From NCBI GenBank assembly GCA_002256985.1, contig NCGO01000007.1, forward strand, positions 16,475-80,474: a stretch of DNA of 64,000 nucleotides, written 5' to 3'. The translations under genes were made by a program, and so were the position numbers. This DNA comes from Novosphingobium sp. 28-62-57 (GTDB taxonomy: Bacteria > Pseudomonadota > Alphaproteobacteria > Sphingomonadales > Sphingomonadaceae). Below the pieces are notes generated by a model. It saw only the letters and a program-made list of their open reading frames with translations, was not told the DNA's origin and searched no databases. Each line of letters begins with the position of its first letter. Positions within the stretch are counted from its first letter, which is position 1. This document shows positions 42,906 through 52,553 of the stretch, piece by piece.

Positions 42906-45758
42906 ATGGGTTCTGAACTGCACGATTTCGATGTCGATCCTTCGCAGGAAGGGCCGCAAGCCGGGCCTTCATGGGCGAACAAGCGCTGGCCGATCATGGA
43001 CGCTGCCGCAGGCGATGACCTGACGCAGGCGATGGACCCGATGGCGATGAAAGTTGCCATCAAGGAAGCGGTCAAGAAGGCCGGTGCGCCGCTTGATGAA
43101 GCCGCGCTGCAGCAGGCCGCGATGGATTCGATCCGCGCGATGACGCTGATCCGCACCTATCGTGTGCGCGGGCATCTGGCCGCCGATCTCGATCCGCTGG
43201 GCCTTGCCCGTCAGAAGCTGCCGGCCGACCTTTCGCCTGAATTCCATGGCTTCACCGCTGCCGATGCCAAGCGCAAAATCTATATCGGCGGCGTGCTGGG
43301 CCTCGAATGGGCGACGCTCGAAGAGCTGGTGGCGATCCTGCGCGCCAACTATTGCGGGCACATCGGCTTTGAATACATGCACATCGCCGATGTGGAAGAG
43401 CGCCGCTTCATTCAGGAGCGGATCGAAGGCGGCGACAAGTCGGTAGACTTCACCCCCAACGGCAAGAAAGCCATTCTGGCTGCCGTGGTGCGCGGTGAGC
43501 AGTACGAAAAGTTCCTCGGCAAGAAATACGTCGGCACCAAGCGTTTTGGCCTTGATGGCGGGGAATCGATGATTCCGGCGCTGGAAGCGATCATCAAGTA
43601 TGGTGGCCAGCTGGGCGTGCGCGAGATCGTGTACGGCATGGCCCACCGTGGCCGTTTGAACGTGCTGGCCAATGTGATGGCCAAGCCATACCGCGTGATC
43701 TTCCACGAATTTTCGGGCGGCAGCGCCAACCCGCAGGACGTGGGCGGATCGGGCGATGTGAAGTATCACCTCGGCACCAGCACCGACCGCGAATTTGACG
43801 GGATCAAGGTTCATATGAGCCTGGTGCCCAACCCTTCGCATCTGGAAACGGTGGACCCGATCGTGCTGGGCAAAGTCCGCGCGCAGCAGGTGTTCCGCGA
43901 TGACATCGGCGGCGATGTGGGGCCCGATGCCAAGCACAAGCAGGTGCTGCCGGTGCTGATCCACGGCGATGCGGCCTTTGCGGGCCAGGGCATCGTGTGG
44001 GAGTGCTTCGGCCTTTCGGGCGTGCGCGGCTATGATACCGGCGGGTGCATCCACTTCATCATCAACAACCAGATCGGTTTCACCACCAGCCCGCAGTTCT
44101 CGCGCGGATCGCCCTATCCTTCGGATGTGGCCAAGGGTGTGCAGGCCCCGATCCTGCACGTGAACGGCGATGATCCCGAAGCGGTGACTTTCGTGTGCAA
44201 GCTGGCGATTGATTACCGCCAGAAGTTTGGCCGCGATATCGTGGTCGACATGTGGTGCTACAGGCGTTTCGGCCACAACGAGGGCGATGAGCCTTCGTTC
44301 ACGCAGCCGCTGATGTATGCAAAGATCCGCCAGCACCCGGGCGTGAGCGAGATCTATGCCAAGCGGCTCGTGGCCGAAGGCGTGATCGATGCCAACCACA
44401 AGGGCGAAGTGGAAAGCCACTTCACCGCCGCGCTGGAGAAGGAATTCGAGGCGGCCAAGGGCTACAAGGCCAACGAGGCTGATTGGTTCGGCGGACGCTG
44501 GTCGGGCTTCAACAAGCCAGCCGATCCGGTATCGGCACGGCGCAATGTGGGCACGGGTATCGATCAGAAGCTGTTTGACAGCCTTGGCCGCACGCTGACC
44601 ACGGTGCCGGATGATCTGACTGTCCACAAAACGCTGAGCCGCGTGATCGATGCCAAGCGCGAGATGTTCGCCACCGGCCAAGGCTTTGACTGGGCGACCG
44701 GCGAAGCATTGGCGTTCGGCAGCCTCGTTTCCGAAGGCTATGGCGTGCGCCTGTCCGGGCAGGATTGCGGACGCGGCACCTTCAGCCAGCGTCATGCCGT
44801 GTGGGTCGATCAGACCGACGAGCGCAAGTATGTGCCGCTGAAGTCCTTGCCGCATGGCACGTTCGAAGTGCTGGATTCCACGCTTTCGGAATATGGCGTG
44901 CTGGGCTTTGAATATGGCTATGCCAGCGCCGACCCCAAGAGCCTGGTGCTTTGGGAAGCGCAGTTTGGCGATTTTGCCAATGGCGCGCAGATCGTGATCG
45001 ACCAGTACATTGCCGCATCCGAAGCCAAGTGGCTGCGCGCCAACGGCCTCGTCATGCTGCTGCCGCACGGGTATGAAGGCCAAGGGCCGGAGCATTCCTC
45101 AGCCCGCATGGAGCGCTATCTGCAGCTTTGTGCAGAAGACAACCTGCAGGTGTGCAACATCACCACTCCGGCCAACTACTTCCACGTGCTGCGCCGGCAG
45201 ATGCACCGCCCGTTCCGCAAGCCGCTGATCATCATGACGCCCAAGAGCCTGCTGCGCCATCCGCTGGCGAAGTCAGCCGCGTCCGATTTCATCGGCGAAG
45301 GGCACTTCATGCGCATACTTTCGGACATGAAGCCTGCGGCGGACCTCGATACGAAGCGTGTGGTGCTGTGTTCGGGCAAGGTCGCCTATGACCTGATGGA
45401 AGCGCGCGATGCGGCGGGCATCACCGATACGCAGATCATCCGTCTGGAACAGCTCTACCCCTTCCCCGGCGATCCGCTGGCCCTGCGCCTTTCGCGCATG
45501 ACCAATCTGGAAGAGGTGGTGTGGTGCCAGGAAGAACCGCGGAACAATGGTTCGTGGTTCTTCGTTGAACCGATGATCGAGGAATCGCTGAAAGCGGCCA
45601 AGAGCAAGGTGGCGCGCGCACGCTATGCCGGACGCACGGCTGCCGCATCGCCCGCTACGGGCCTCGCCAGCCGCCATACCAGCGAGCAAGGCGCGCTGGT
45701 AGCCGATGCGCTGGGCCTGTCGGTGCGCGGCGAGATCCGTCGCCAGAAGAAGAACTGA
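42906..45758 (+). CDS. sucA: 2-oxoglutarate dehydrogenase E1 component
   Basis: A 950-residue thiamine-diphosphate enzyme catalysing decarboxylation of 2-oxoglutarate in the OGDH complex. Visible landmarks: IRTYRVRGHLAADLDPLG, GMAHRGRLNVLANVM, the loop HGDAAFAGQGIVWECF, TSPQFSRGSPYPSDVAKGV, RRFGHNEGDEPSFTQPLMY, and LPHGYEGQGPEHSSAR near the C-terminal transketolase domain. The start at 42906 (MGSELHDFD) has AAGGAG 7-8 bases upstream. sucB follows 27 bp later. Confidence 0.97.
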   Translation: MGSELHDFDVDPSQEGPQAGPSWANKRWPIMDAAAGDDLTQAMDPMAMKVAIKEAVKKAGAPLDEAALQQAAMDSIRAMTLIRTYRVRGHLAADLDPLGLARQKLPADLSPEFHGFTAADAKRKIYIGGVLGLEWATLEELVAILRANYCGHIGFEYMHIADVEERRFIQERIEGGDKSVDFTPNGKKAILAAVVRGEQYEKFLGKKYVGTKRFGLDGGESMIPALEAIIKYGGQLGVREIVYGMAHRGRLNVLANVMAKPYRVIFHEFSGGSANPQDVGGSGDVKYHLGTSTDREFDGIKVHMSLVPNPSHLETVDPIVLGKVRAQQVFRDDIGGDVGPDAKHKQVLPVLIHGDAAFAGQGIVWECFGLSGVRGYDTGGCIHFIINNQIGFTTSPQFSRGSPYPSDVAKGVQAPILHVNGDDPEAVTFVCKLAIDYRQKFGRDIVVDMWCYRRFGHNEGDEPSFTQPLMYAKIRQHPGVSEIYAKRLVAEGVIDANHKGEVESHFTAALEKEFEAAKGYKANEADWFGGRWSGFNKPADPVSARRNVGTGIDQKLFDSLGRTLTTVPDDLTVHKTLSRVIDAKREMFATGQGFDWATGEALAFGSLVSEGYGVRLSGQDCGRGTFSQRHAVWVDQTDERKYVPLKSLPHGTFEVLDSTLSEYGVLGFEYGYASADPKSLVLWEAQFGDFANGAQIVIDQYIAASEAKWLRANGLVMLLPHGYEGQGPEHSSARMERYLQLCAEDNLQVCNITTPANYFHVLRRQMHRPFRKPLIIMTPKSLLRHPLAKSAASDFIGEGHFMRILSDMKPAADLDTKRVVLCSGKVAYDLMEARDAAGITDTQIIRLEQLYPFPGDPLALRLSRMTNLEEVVWCQEEPRNNGSWFFVEPMIEESLKAAKSKVARARYAGRTAAASPATGLASRHTSEQGALVADALGLSVRGEIRRQKKN

Positions 45759-45785
45759 ATTTCCTTCTCCCCAAGGAACGAAGCT

Positions 45786-47048
45786 ATGTCGATTGAAGTC
45801 AAAGTCCCCACACTGGGTGAAAGCGTCAGCGAAGCAACCATTGGCCAGTGGCTGAAGAAGCCCGGCGAGGCCGTGGCGCTGGACGAGCCGATTGTCAGCC
45901 TGGAAACCGACAAGGTGGCGGTTGAAGTGCCCGCGCCTGCTGCAGGCGTGATGGGCGCGCTGGCGGCTGCTGAAGGTGATACCGTGACGGTCGGCGCGCT
46001 GCTGGCGCTGATCGAAGACAGCGTCGCGGCTGCAGGAGCGCAGGCCCCGGCCCCGCGCACCGAAGTGCCGGTTCCGCCCGCTTCGGCTTCGGAAGCTCCG
46101 GCTCCGGCTCCGGCTGCTGCAGCGGCCGTGGCAGCCCCATCGGGCGAGGCTGCGGCGCTTTCGCCAGCCGTGCGCCGCGCGGTGCTGGAATATGGCATTG
46201 ATCCCTCGACCGTGAAGGGCACCGGCAAGGACGGCCGCCTGACCAAGGAAGACGTGATGGCCGCCGCTGCCGCCAAGCAGGCCGCGCCTGCTCCGGCAGT
46301 GTCCGCACCGGTTGCGGCACCTGTCGCTGCGGCAGCTCCGGCTGGTGGACGCAACGAAGAGCGCGTGAAGATGACGCGCCTGCGCCAGACCATCGCCAAG
46401 CGCCTGAAGAGCGCGCAGGACACCGCCGCGCTGCTCACCACGTTCAACGACGTGGACATGAGCGCGGTGATGGAAGCGCGCGCCAAGTACAAGGACGTGT
46501 TCGAGAAGAAGCACGGCGTTAAGCTTGGCCTGATGAGCTTCTTTGCCAAGGCATCGGTGCTGGCACTGAAGGATATTCCTTCGGTCAATGGCCAGATTCA
46601 GGGTGATGAGATCGTTTATTTCGATTACGTCGATATCTCGGTCGCGGTTTCGGCCCCCAACGGGCTGGTCGTGCCAGTGGTGCGCAATGTCGACAAGATG
46701 AGCTTTGCCGATATCGAAAAAGCCATCGCCAACTATGGCAAGGCCGCGCGCGATGGCACGCTGACCATGGCCGACATGGCGGGCGGCACCTTCACCATCT
46801 CGAACGGCGGTGTGTTCGGCGGGCTCATGTCCACCCCGATCATCAACCCGCCGCAGTCCGCCGTGCTGGGCCTGCACCGCATCGAGGACCGCCCGGTCGT
46901 CCGCAATGGCGAGATCGTGGTGCGCCCGATGATGTATATCGCGCTGTCCTACGACCATCGCATCATTGACGGCAAGGAAGCGGTGACGGCACTGAAGACG
47001 ATCAAGGAAGCGATTGAGGATCCTACGCGGTTGCTCATTGACCTCTGA
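45786..47048 (+). CDS. sucB: dihydrolipoyl succinyltransferase (OGDH E2)
   Basis: A 420-residue E2 core of the OGDH complex. One lipoyl domain ([15 protein letters not shown], lipoylated Lys in [10 protein letters not shown]), an Ala/Pro-rich linker, a peripheral-subunit-binding domain ([32 protein letters not shown]), a second Ala/Pro linker, and the catalytic domain ending with the [13 protein letters not shown] motif. AAGGAACG lies before the start. It transfers the succinyl group from the lipoyl arm to CoA. Confidence 0.97.
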   Translation: MSIEVKVPTLGESVSEATIGQWLKKPGEAVALDEPIVSLETDKVAVEVPAPAAGVMGALAAAEGDTVTVGALLALIEDSVAAAGAQAPAPRTEVPVPPASASEAPAPAPAAAAAVAAPSGEAAALSPAVRRAVLEYGIDPSTVKGTGKDGRLTKEDVMAAAAAKQAAPAPAVSAPVAAPVAAAAPAGGRNEERVKMTRLRQTIAKRLKSAQDTAALLTTFNDVDMSAVMEARAKYKDVFEKKHGVKLGLMSFFAKASVLALKDIPSVNGQIQGDEIVYFDYVDISVAVSAPNGLVVPVVRNVDKMSFADIEKAIANYGKAARDGTLTMADMAGGTFTISNGGVFGGLMSTPIINPPQSAVLGLHRIEDRPVVRNGEIVVRPMMYIALSYDHRIIDGKEAVTALKTIKEAIEDPTRLLIDL

Positions 47049-47055
47049 CCTGCCT

Positions 47056-47135
47056 CGCCCCCGCGAAGGCGGGGGCCTCAGGCCGGATACACTCCGCCTG
47101 ATGGCACGAGGTCCCCGCCTTCGCGGGGACTCAGG
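47056..47135. repeat. core palindrome pair between sucB and lpd
   Basis: Forward (47056-47082) and inverted (47105-47135) copies inside the operon. The right edge CTCAGGAG supplies the AGGAG (47133-47137) that lies 8 bases before the lpd start codon, so the repeat appears to provide the ribosome binding site. Confidence 0.88.
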
Positions 47136-47145
47136 AGTTTAGAAA

Positions 47146-48561
47146 ATGGCTGAATACGATTACGACGTTCTTGTCATCGGTGCCGGTCCCGGCGGGTATG
47201 TTGCGGCAATCCGCGCGGCACAGTTGGGGCTCAAGACCGCCTGTGCCGAAGGGCGCGAGACGCTGGGCGGGACGTGCCTGAACGTCGGGTGCATTCCATC
47301 CAAGGCGCTGCTGCACGGCTCGGAGAAGTTTGCCGAAGCGGTGGACGGGACGTTTGATACTTATGGCATCAAGACCGGGCCGGTCACTCTGGACCTGACC
47401 GCGATGCAGGGGCAGAAGCTGGATTCGGTCAAGCAACTGACCGGCGGCATCGAGTTCCTGTTCAAGAAGAACAAGGTGACGTGGCTCAAGGGCTATGCCG
47501 CGTTCGATGATGCGCACACGGTAACCGTCGCTGGCCAAAAGGTCACCGCCAAGAACATCGTGATCGCCACCGGCTCCAGCGTAACGCCCCTCCCCGGCGT
47601 CACGGTTGATAACGACGCAGGCATTATCGTGGACAGCACCGGCGCGCTGGCGCTGGACCGGGTGCCGCAGCATATGGTGGTGATCGGCGGCGGCGTGATC
47701 GGGCTTGAGCTGGGCTCGGTCTGGCGGCGGCTTGGTGCCAAGGTCACGGTCGTGGAATTCCTCGACCAGTTGCTTCCCGGCATGGACGGCGATGTGCGCA
47801 AGGAAGCCGCCAAGATTTTCAAGAAGCAGGGCATGGACATCAAGCTGGGCACCAAGGTGACCGGCGTTTCGGTGAGCGGCAAGACCGCAACGCTGACCGT
47901 CGAGCCATCGAAGGGCGGCGAGGCTTCGACCATCGAGGCTGATTGCGTGCTGGTGGCGATTGGTCGCCGTCCCAATGTCGATGGCCTTGGCCTCGACAAG
48001 ATCGGGCTGGAGTTGAACGCGCGCGGTCAGATCGAAACCGATCATGACTTTGCCACCAAGGTTCCCGGCGTGTGGGCCGTGGGCGATGTGATCCCCGGCC
48101 CGATGCTGGCGCACAAGGCCGAGGATGAAGGCATTGCCGTGGCCGAGAACATTGCGGGCCTTACCGGCATCGTGAACCACGACCTGATCCCCGGCGTCGT
48201 CTATACCTTCCCCGAGTTTGCAGGCGTTGGCCTGACCGAGGAAGCGGCGCGCGAAAAGGCCAAGGAATCCGGCGGTGACGTCAAGGTCGGCAAGTTCCCG
48301 ATGCTCGCCAACAGCCGCGCCAAGACCAATCATGAGCCGGACGGCTTCGTGAAGGTCATTTCCGACGCCAAGACCGACCGCGTGCTGGGCGTGTGGTGCA
48401 TCGCCAGCGTGGCGGGCACGATGATCGCGCAGGCCACGCAGGCGATGGAATTCGGCGCAACCAGCGAAGACATCGCCTACACCTGCCACGCGCACCCGAC
48501 CCACGCCGAAGCGCTGAAGGAAGCGGCAATGGCGGTGACGGGCAAACCGATCCACATGTGA
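47146..48561 (+). CDS. lpd: dihydrolipoyl dehydrogenase
   Basis: A 471-residue flavoprotein disulfide reductase (E3). FAD motif VIGAGPGGYVAAIRAAQ; redox disulfide GGTCLNVGCIPSKALLH; NAD motif VVIGGGVIGLELGSVWRRLG; and the C-terminal active-site His in TCHAHPTHAEA. It reoxidises the lipoyl groups of SucB and possibly of other 2-oxoacid dehydrogenases. The AGGAG upstream is part of a repeat. An intrinsic terminator follows 26 bp after the stop. Confidence 0.97.
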   Translation: MAEYDYDVLVIGAGPGGYVAAIRAAQLGLKTACAEGRETLGGTCLNVGCIPSKALLHGSEKFAEAVDGTFDTYGIKTGPVTLDLTAMQGQKLDSVKQLTGGIEFLFKKNKVTWLKGYAAFDDAHTVTVAGQKVTAKNIVIATGSSVTPLPGVTVDNDAGIIVDSTGALALDRVPQHMVVIGGGVIGLELGSVWRRLGAKVTVVEFLDQLLPGMDGDVRKEAAKIFKKQGMDIKLGTKVTGVSVSGKTATLTVEPSKGGEASTIEADCVLVAIGRRPNVDGLGLDKIGLELNARGQIETDHDFATKVPGVWAVGDVIPGPMLAHKAEDEGIAVAENIAGLTGIVNHDLIPGVVYTFPEFAGVGLTEEAAREKAKESGGDVKVGKFPMLANSRAKTNHEPDGFVKVISDAKTDRVLGVWCIASVAGTMIAQATQAMEFGATSEDIAYTCHAHPTHAEALKEAAMAVTGKPIHM

Positions 48562-48586
48562 TCGCCGGGCTTGTGCCGACATGAAC

Positions 48587-48614
48587 AGGGCCGTCCTTTG
48601 GGGCGGCCCTTTTC
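48587..48614 (+). terminator. intrinsic terminator after lpd
   Basis: AGGGCCG (48587-48593) pairs with CGGCCCT (48604-48610) around a 10-base loop, followed by TTTTC. It ends the TCA operon. Confidence 0.85.
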
Positions 48615-48665
48615 GTTGTGATTACAGGGTTTTGCCAGGCGCAACCGTTGCATGCCCACCCCCAA

Positions 48666-48732
48666 CCCCTCCCGCTTGCGGGAGGGGAGCGAGACTTATC
48701 GAACGTAGTGAGATTAGTCGCAGCGGGGTGGG
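48666..48732. repeat. CCCCTCCCGC palindrome with GAACGTAGTG and GCGGGGTGGG modules
   Basis: CCCCTCCCGCTTGCGGGAGG (from 48666), then GAACGTAGTG (48701-48710), then GCGGGGTGGG (48723-48732). The last two modules, in reverse complement, flank a different palindrome at 19178-19251 with the same 13-base gap to it. The gap 48562-48864 otherwise contains only the lpd terminator and a likely promoter region. Confidence 0.7.
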
Positions 48733-48864
48733 CTTCGAGCACCTCGAACCGAATGCAACGCGGCCACGTTTTCCGTTGCACAGGAACGACTTGGCCAATG
48801 CGGCGTGACATCCTTGGCTCACGCTGCTAGCGGCCAAGAGGAATAGAGAAAGCACACGAATATC

Positions 48865-49221
48865 ATGGCAGGATACAAGGAACCCGGACTCGACGCACGG
48901 CGCGATGCTTCGGCGAATGCACGCGCAAAGGCGATTGAGGCGCTGAAGGCCAAGGCCAAGGCTCCGGTCGATCCGGCGGTACAGGCAGAGCGCATCGCGA
49001 AGGCTGAAGCCAAGGAAAAGGCTGAAGCCGAAAAGCGCGCCGCCATCAAGCAGCGCCGCGAAGAAGAACTGGCCGAAAAGGCCCGCATCGCCGCCGAAAA
49101 GGCCGCGCAGGAAGCCGAAGCCGCGCGCATTGCTGCGGAAAAGGCCACTCCGCTTTCCGAAGCCGAACGCAAGGCTGAGCGCGATGCGCGCTATGCCGCG
49201 CGCAAGGCGCGGAAGAAGTAG
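48865..49221 (+). CDS. DUF6481-type charged coiled-coil protein
   Basis: A 118-residue protein, very rich in Ala, Lys, Glu and Arg, and almost entirely helical. It starts MAGYKEPGLDARRDAS and continues with KAKAKAPVDPAVQAERIAKA and many heptad-like AEK/AEA segments, ending in a basic tail (YAARKARKK). Length and N-terminus fit DUF6481 proteins of sphingomonads, whose role is unknown; nucleic-acid binding is plausible from the charge. The next gene begins 3 bp later. Confidence 0.75.
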   Translation: MAGYKEPGLDARRDASANARAKAIEALKAKAKAPVDPAVQAERIAKAEAKEKAEAEKRAAIKQRREEELAEKARIAAEKAAQEAEAARIAAEKATPLSEAERKAERDARYAARKARKK

Positions 49222-49224
49222 GTT

Positions 49225-49986
49225 TTGGACAATCTGAAGCTGGCCCCAGCACTCGCGAACGACCCTTCCCCTGATGCTGCTCCTCCCGCGATGTGGGAGC
49301 TTGAAGATGGCGATGAACTGATCGACACCGCCTGCGTGCCCGATGGCGCGCGGCTGCGGCTGGTGCGCAATGGCGATGATTTCGTCATCCTGCTCGACCG
49401 CAACGAATTGATGAGCACTGACGTTTGCGCATCCGAAGTCGCGTTGGCGGAAATGACCTGCGCGCGGCTGGGCAAGCTGGCGGCACCCCAATTGCTGATC
49501 GGCGGCTATGGCCTTGGCTTCACGCTGCGCGCAGCGCTCGCCGTGCTGGACAGCAGCGCCAGCGTAACCGTGGCCGAAATCGTGCCCGAGATCGTATCAT
49601 GGGCACGTGGCGCGATGCGGCGGCTGACCAATGGCTGCCTCGACGATCCGCGCGTGCAACTGGTCCACGATGATGTGGCGATGCTGATCGATGCGGCACG
49701 CGGCGCATATGACGCCATCCTGCTCGATGTTGACAACGGCCCGGAAGGCCTGACCCGCTGCATCAACGACTGGCTCTATTGCGAACAAGGCCTCGAAGCC
49801 GCCGCCCGCGCGCTGCGCCCCGGTGGCATTCTGGCGGTGTGGTCGGCGTTCAAGGACGACAAGTTCGTGGAACTGCTGCAAAGCACCGGCTTCACCGTGG
49901 AAGTCGTCAGCGTTGATGCGGGCGAGCAGCCGAAGCCGGGCAAGACGCCGCTGGAACACGTGATCTTCTTTGCGACGAAAGCCTGA
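49225..49986 (+). CDS. spermidine synthase-like methyltransferase fold protein
   Basis: A 253-residue Rossmann-fold protein. QLLIGGYGLGFTLRAAL replaces the usual glycine-rich SAM/dcSAM loop; VTVAEIVPEIVSWAR has the acidic end of strand 2; VHDDVAML and AILLDVDNGPEGLT fit the spermidine synthase class. Many such stand-alone proteins are not proven polyamine synthases. The start is TTG at 49225, 3 bp after the previous stop; an ATG at 49291 is an alternative. Confidence 0.75.
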   Translation: MDNLKLAPALANDPSPDAAPPAMWELEDGDELIDTACVPDGARLRLVRNGDDFVILLDRNELMSTDVCASEVALAEMTCARLGKLAAPQLLIGGYGLGFTLRAALAVLDSSASVTVAEIVPEIVSWARGAMRRLTNGCLDDPRVQLVHDDVAMLIDAARGAYDAILLDVDNGPEGLTRCINDWLYCEQGLEAAARALRPGGILAVWSAFKDDKFVELLQSTGFTVEVVSVDAGEQPKPGKTPLEHVIFFATKA

Positions 49987-50059
49987 GCCAGCACACCTTT
50001 CATTTGTGCGCTGCGCCGCGCGGCGGTAACCGCAAGCTTTGAATCGCAGGAGTGCCACA

Positions 50060-50257
50060 ATGGCCATCAAGCTTACCCTGACTGAAGACGAAATCGAGAT
50101 CCTGATCGACGCGATGGATGCCGACATGGAAGGCTATGTCGAAGCCGCCAAGGAAGCGCGCGGGAACAACAATCGCGAGGACGTGAAGACTTTTACAGAA
50201 GCGGCGGAGCGCATTCTGGCGCTGAAAAAGAAGCTGGAAGCGCTGATCGGCGAATAA
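50060..50257 (+). CDS. small conserved acidic hypothetical protein
   Basis: A 65-residue protein, MAIKLTLTEDEIEILIDAMD then EGYVEAAKEARGNNNREDV, predicted as three helices, soluble. The start at 50060 is chosen because AGGAG lies 8 bases upstream; an extension to 50039 has none. It probably forms a unit with the serine hydrolase 4 bp downstream. No function known. Confidence 0.65.
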   Translation: MAIKLTLTEDEIEILIDAMDADMEGYVEAAKEARGNNNREDVKTFTEAAERILALKKKLEALIGE

Positions 50258-50261
50258 TCGC

Positions 50262-51371
50262 GTGCGGATCACCCGCCGCTCGTTGATGGCTGCACTGGCT
50301 GCCGGGGGCTTGCTGCCGGGGCGCATCGCAGCACAGCGGCGGGATCTGACACTGGACGAATTGCTCGCTCTGCCGATGTCTGCCGCCACATTGGCAGGCA
50401 TCCGCCGCGCAGTGGGCACGCCTGGCATGGCGGTGATGTGGCAGGCGGGCGCATCGCCGCCGGTGTTCCTTGCCGATGGGTTACGGGCTGTGGGCCATGA
50501 CGAGCCTGTCACCACGCGCGACCGGTGGCATCTGGGATCGATCACCAAATCCTTCACCGCCACGCTGTTTGCGCGCGCGGTGGAGGCAGGGGTGATCGGC
50601 TGGGACACGCCGCTTGAGGCCGCCCTGCCCGATGTGCCGCGCCGCTATCGCGCGCTGACGGCGGTGGACCTGCTCAGCCATCATGCTGGCCTGCCCAAGG
50701 ACATTCCGCTACGCCCGCTCTTCGCCATGCCGCAACACGGTTCCGGCGCGAACGAGGCAGACTTGCGCGAAAGCCGCCGCCGGTTTGGCGAACTGGCGCT
50801 GAAGATGAAGCCGGTGGCGAGGCCAAGCACGGCCTATGTCTATTCCAACGCAGGCTATGTGCTGGTGGCGCGGATGCTGGAAGAGGCGACCGGCATGCCG
50901 TGGGAAGCGCTGCTGCGGCGCGAGGTGCTGGAGCCGCTCGGCCTTGCCAGCGCGGGCTATGGCTTACCAGGTTCGGCGGACCGCTACGATCAGCCGTGGG
51001 GGCACGACGACGGCAAGCCGGTGTTTGCCGACAATCCGGCGGCGATGGCCCCGGCAGGTGGATTGCACATGACTCTGGCCGATCTGGCCGCATGGCTGCG
51101 CGCGCATCGGGATCAGCCAGCATTTCTCAAGCCCGAAAGCTGGCGCGCGTTGCACACCCCACGCTTCGGCAGCCAGATGGCGCTGGGCTGGTTCGTGGAT
51201 GCCGATGGCAGCCTGTGGCATAACGGATCGAACACGCGCTGGTATGCCGAGGCGTATGTTGAACCACGTTCCGGTCTGATCATGGCGCAGTGCGGGAATG
51301 ATATGGCGCTGTTTTCGCGTCAGAAAATTCTGATCGCGCCAGTCTGGCGGTCAGCCTTCCAAAAGGGCTGA
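50262..51371 (+). CDS. beta-lactamase-family serine hydrolase
   Basis: A 369-residue penicillin-binding-protein-like hydrolase. The N-terminus has twin Arg followed by a hydrophobic stretch (RITRRSLMAALAAGGLLPG), suggesting Tat export. The catalytic SxxK is GSITKSFTATL (near residue 95) and the YxN motif is VYSNAGYVLVARMLEE. The third motif reads HNGSN, in place of KTG or HTG. Typical class C-like esterase/D-peptidase family; the substrate is unknown and it need not confer beta-lactam resistance. GTG start 4 bp after the previous gene. Confidence 0.88.
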   Translation: MRITRRSLMAALAAGGLLPGRIAAQRRDLTLDELLALPMSAATLAGIRRAVGTPGMAVMWQAGASPPVFLADGLRAVGHDEPVTTRDRWHLGSITKSFTATLFARAVEAGVIGWDTPLEAALPDVPRRYRALTAVDLLSHHAGLPKDIPLRPLFAMPQHGSGANEADLRESRRRFGELALKMKPVARPSTAYVYSNAGYVLVARMLEEATGMPWEALLRREVLEPLGLASAGYGLPGSADRYDQPWGHDDGKPVFADNPAAMAPAGGLHMTLADLAAWLRAHRDQPAFLKPESWRALHTPRFGSQMALGWFVDADGSLWHNGSNTRWYAEAYVEPRSGLIMAQCGNDMALFSRQKILIAPVWRSAFQKG

Positions 51372-51412
51372 AAAGCGCTGGACATTTACGATGTATGCCG
51401 CAAAATACATCG

Positions 51413-51853
51413 ATGGTTACTCGGACTTTCGCCTTGTTCGCATCGCTGCTGATCGGCAGCACTCCGGCTCTTGCCGATACGGCCCCTGCCTGCCCGCCTG
51501 CTGCGGTGGGCGCATTGTGGCCGCAAGGTGCGCCCTTGGCCGCAGACGGACGATTGCAGGTCAACACGCCGGGGCAGATCGCGCTACAAGCCGATGCCGA
51601 TGGCAAGCATGCGGGCAGCGCAATGGTGACAATCGATGCAGCGGGAACCTATGCCGTCGCGCTCGGTAGCGCGGCATGGATCGATGTCGTCAAGGACGGC
51701 GCATTGCTGACATCGACCGGCCATGGCCATGGGCCAGCGTGCTCGGGCATACGCAAGATCGTGCGCTTTGCCCTGCAGCCGGGCATCTATGAAGTACGCC
51801 TGTCGCGCAGCGAACGTAACACCGCACAAGTGCTGGTCAGCGCCGCGCCCTAG
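51413..51853 (+). CDS. secreted hypothetical protein
   Basis: A 146-residue protein with a signal peptide (MVTRTFALFASLLIGSTPALA). The mature domain is beta-rich (GRLQVNTPGQIALQADADG, GTYAVALGSAAWIDVVKDGA, GIYEVRLSRSERNTAQVLV) with two Cys. It looks like a small periplasmic beta-sandwich. The start is uncertain (ATGs at 51395 and 51413, neither with a good ribosome site). No family recognised. Confidence 0.65.
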   Translation: MVTRTFALFASLLIGSTPALADTAPACPPAAVGALWPQGAPLAADGRLQVNTPGQIALQADADGKHAGSAMVTIDAAGTYAVALGSAAWIDVVKDGALLTSTGHGHGPACSGIRKIVRFALQPGIYEVRLSRSERNTAQVLVSAAP

Positions 51854-51885
51854 CGCATTTGTGGCAGAGCAGATAAGGCGCAGCG

Positions 51886-52539
51886 ATGACGCCGGTTCTG
51901 CCCTTGCCCACCACCGATATTGCCCCGCTGATCGGCCTGCTCGATCTGGCAGGCATAGCTGTCTTCGCGCTGACCGGCGCGCTGCTGGCGGCGCAATTGC
52001 GGCAAACGTTTGTGACCATGGCGTTCTTTGCGCTGATTACGGGCGTGGGTGGCGGTTCGGTGCGTGACCTGCTGATTGGTGCGCCTGTGTTCTGGGTGCG
52101 CGATCCGTGGGTGGCGCCGGTGTGCCTTGGTGTGGCGCTGATCGCCTGGTTTACACCGCACCGCTGGTGGGAACGGCCTATTCTGGAATGGGCGGATGCT
52201 GCTGGGCTTGGCGCTTATGCAGTATTGGGCACGGCCAAGGCGCTGGCCTATGGCGTGCCGCCGGTGCCTGCTGTACTGATGGGCGCGATCACGGGATGCG
52301 CGGGCGGGATCATCCGCGATGTGCTGGCAGGCAGGCCATCGATCTTGATGCGACCGGAATTGTACGTAACGGCGGCCGCCTTGGCTTCAGTCTTGTGCGC
52401 GGGTGGAGCAGCGCTGGGGCTGGCGAATGCAGTGGTGTGGCCGGTTGCGGCGCTGGCGGGTTTTGGTCTGCGCGGTGCGGCGATTTACTGGCGACTGGGG
52501 TTGCCAGTCTATTCGTCGGTTGATCGTCGGCCGGACTGA
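51886..52539 (+). CDS. trimeric intracellular cation channel family protein (UPF0126)
   Basis: A 217-residue membrane protein with about seven helices and the internal duplication of this family: GVGGGSVRDLLIGAPVFW in the first half and GCAGGIIRDVLAGRPSILM in the second. Prokaryotic TRIC proteins form trimeric K+/cation channels. AAGGCG lies before the ATG. It stands alone between a secreted protein and a repeat element. Confidence 0.9.
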   Translation: MTPVLPLPTTDIAPLIGLLDLAGIAVFALTGALLAAQLRQTFVTMAFFALITGVGGGSVRDLLIGAPVFWVRDPWVAPVCLGVALIAWFTPHRWWERPILEWADAAGLGAYAVLGTAKALAYGVPPVPAVLMGAITGCAGGIIRDVLAGRPSILMRPELYVTAAALASVLCAGGAALGLANAVVWPVAALAGFGLRGAAIYWRLGLPVYSSVDRRPD

Positions 52540-52553
52540 GTTTTTAGGAAACA

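Noticed and set aside
42969-45095. Long open frame antisense to sucA (about 700 codons)
   Set aside because: Such frames arise in GC-rich genes through codon bias; no family motif, no ribosome site, and the opposite strand is clearly sucA. Similar antisense frames opposite sucB, lpd, ppk, the lipoprotein and the ABC-F gene were dropped for the same reason.
50262-51371. Calling the serine hydrolase a beta-lactamase resistance gene
   Set aside because: The SxxK and YxN motifs are shared by many esterases and D-peptidases, and the third motif is not KTG, so resistance is not supported.
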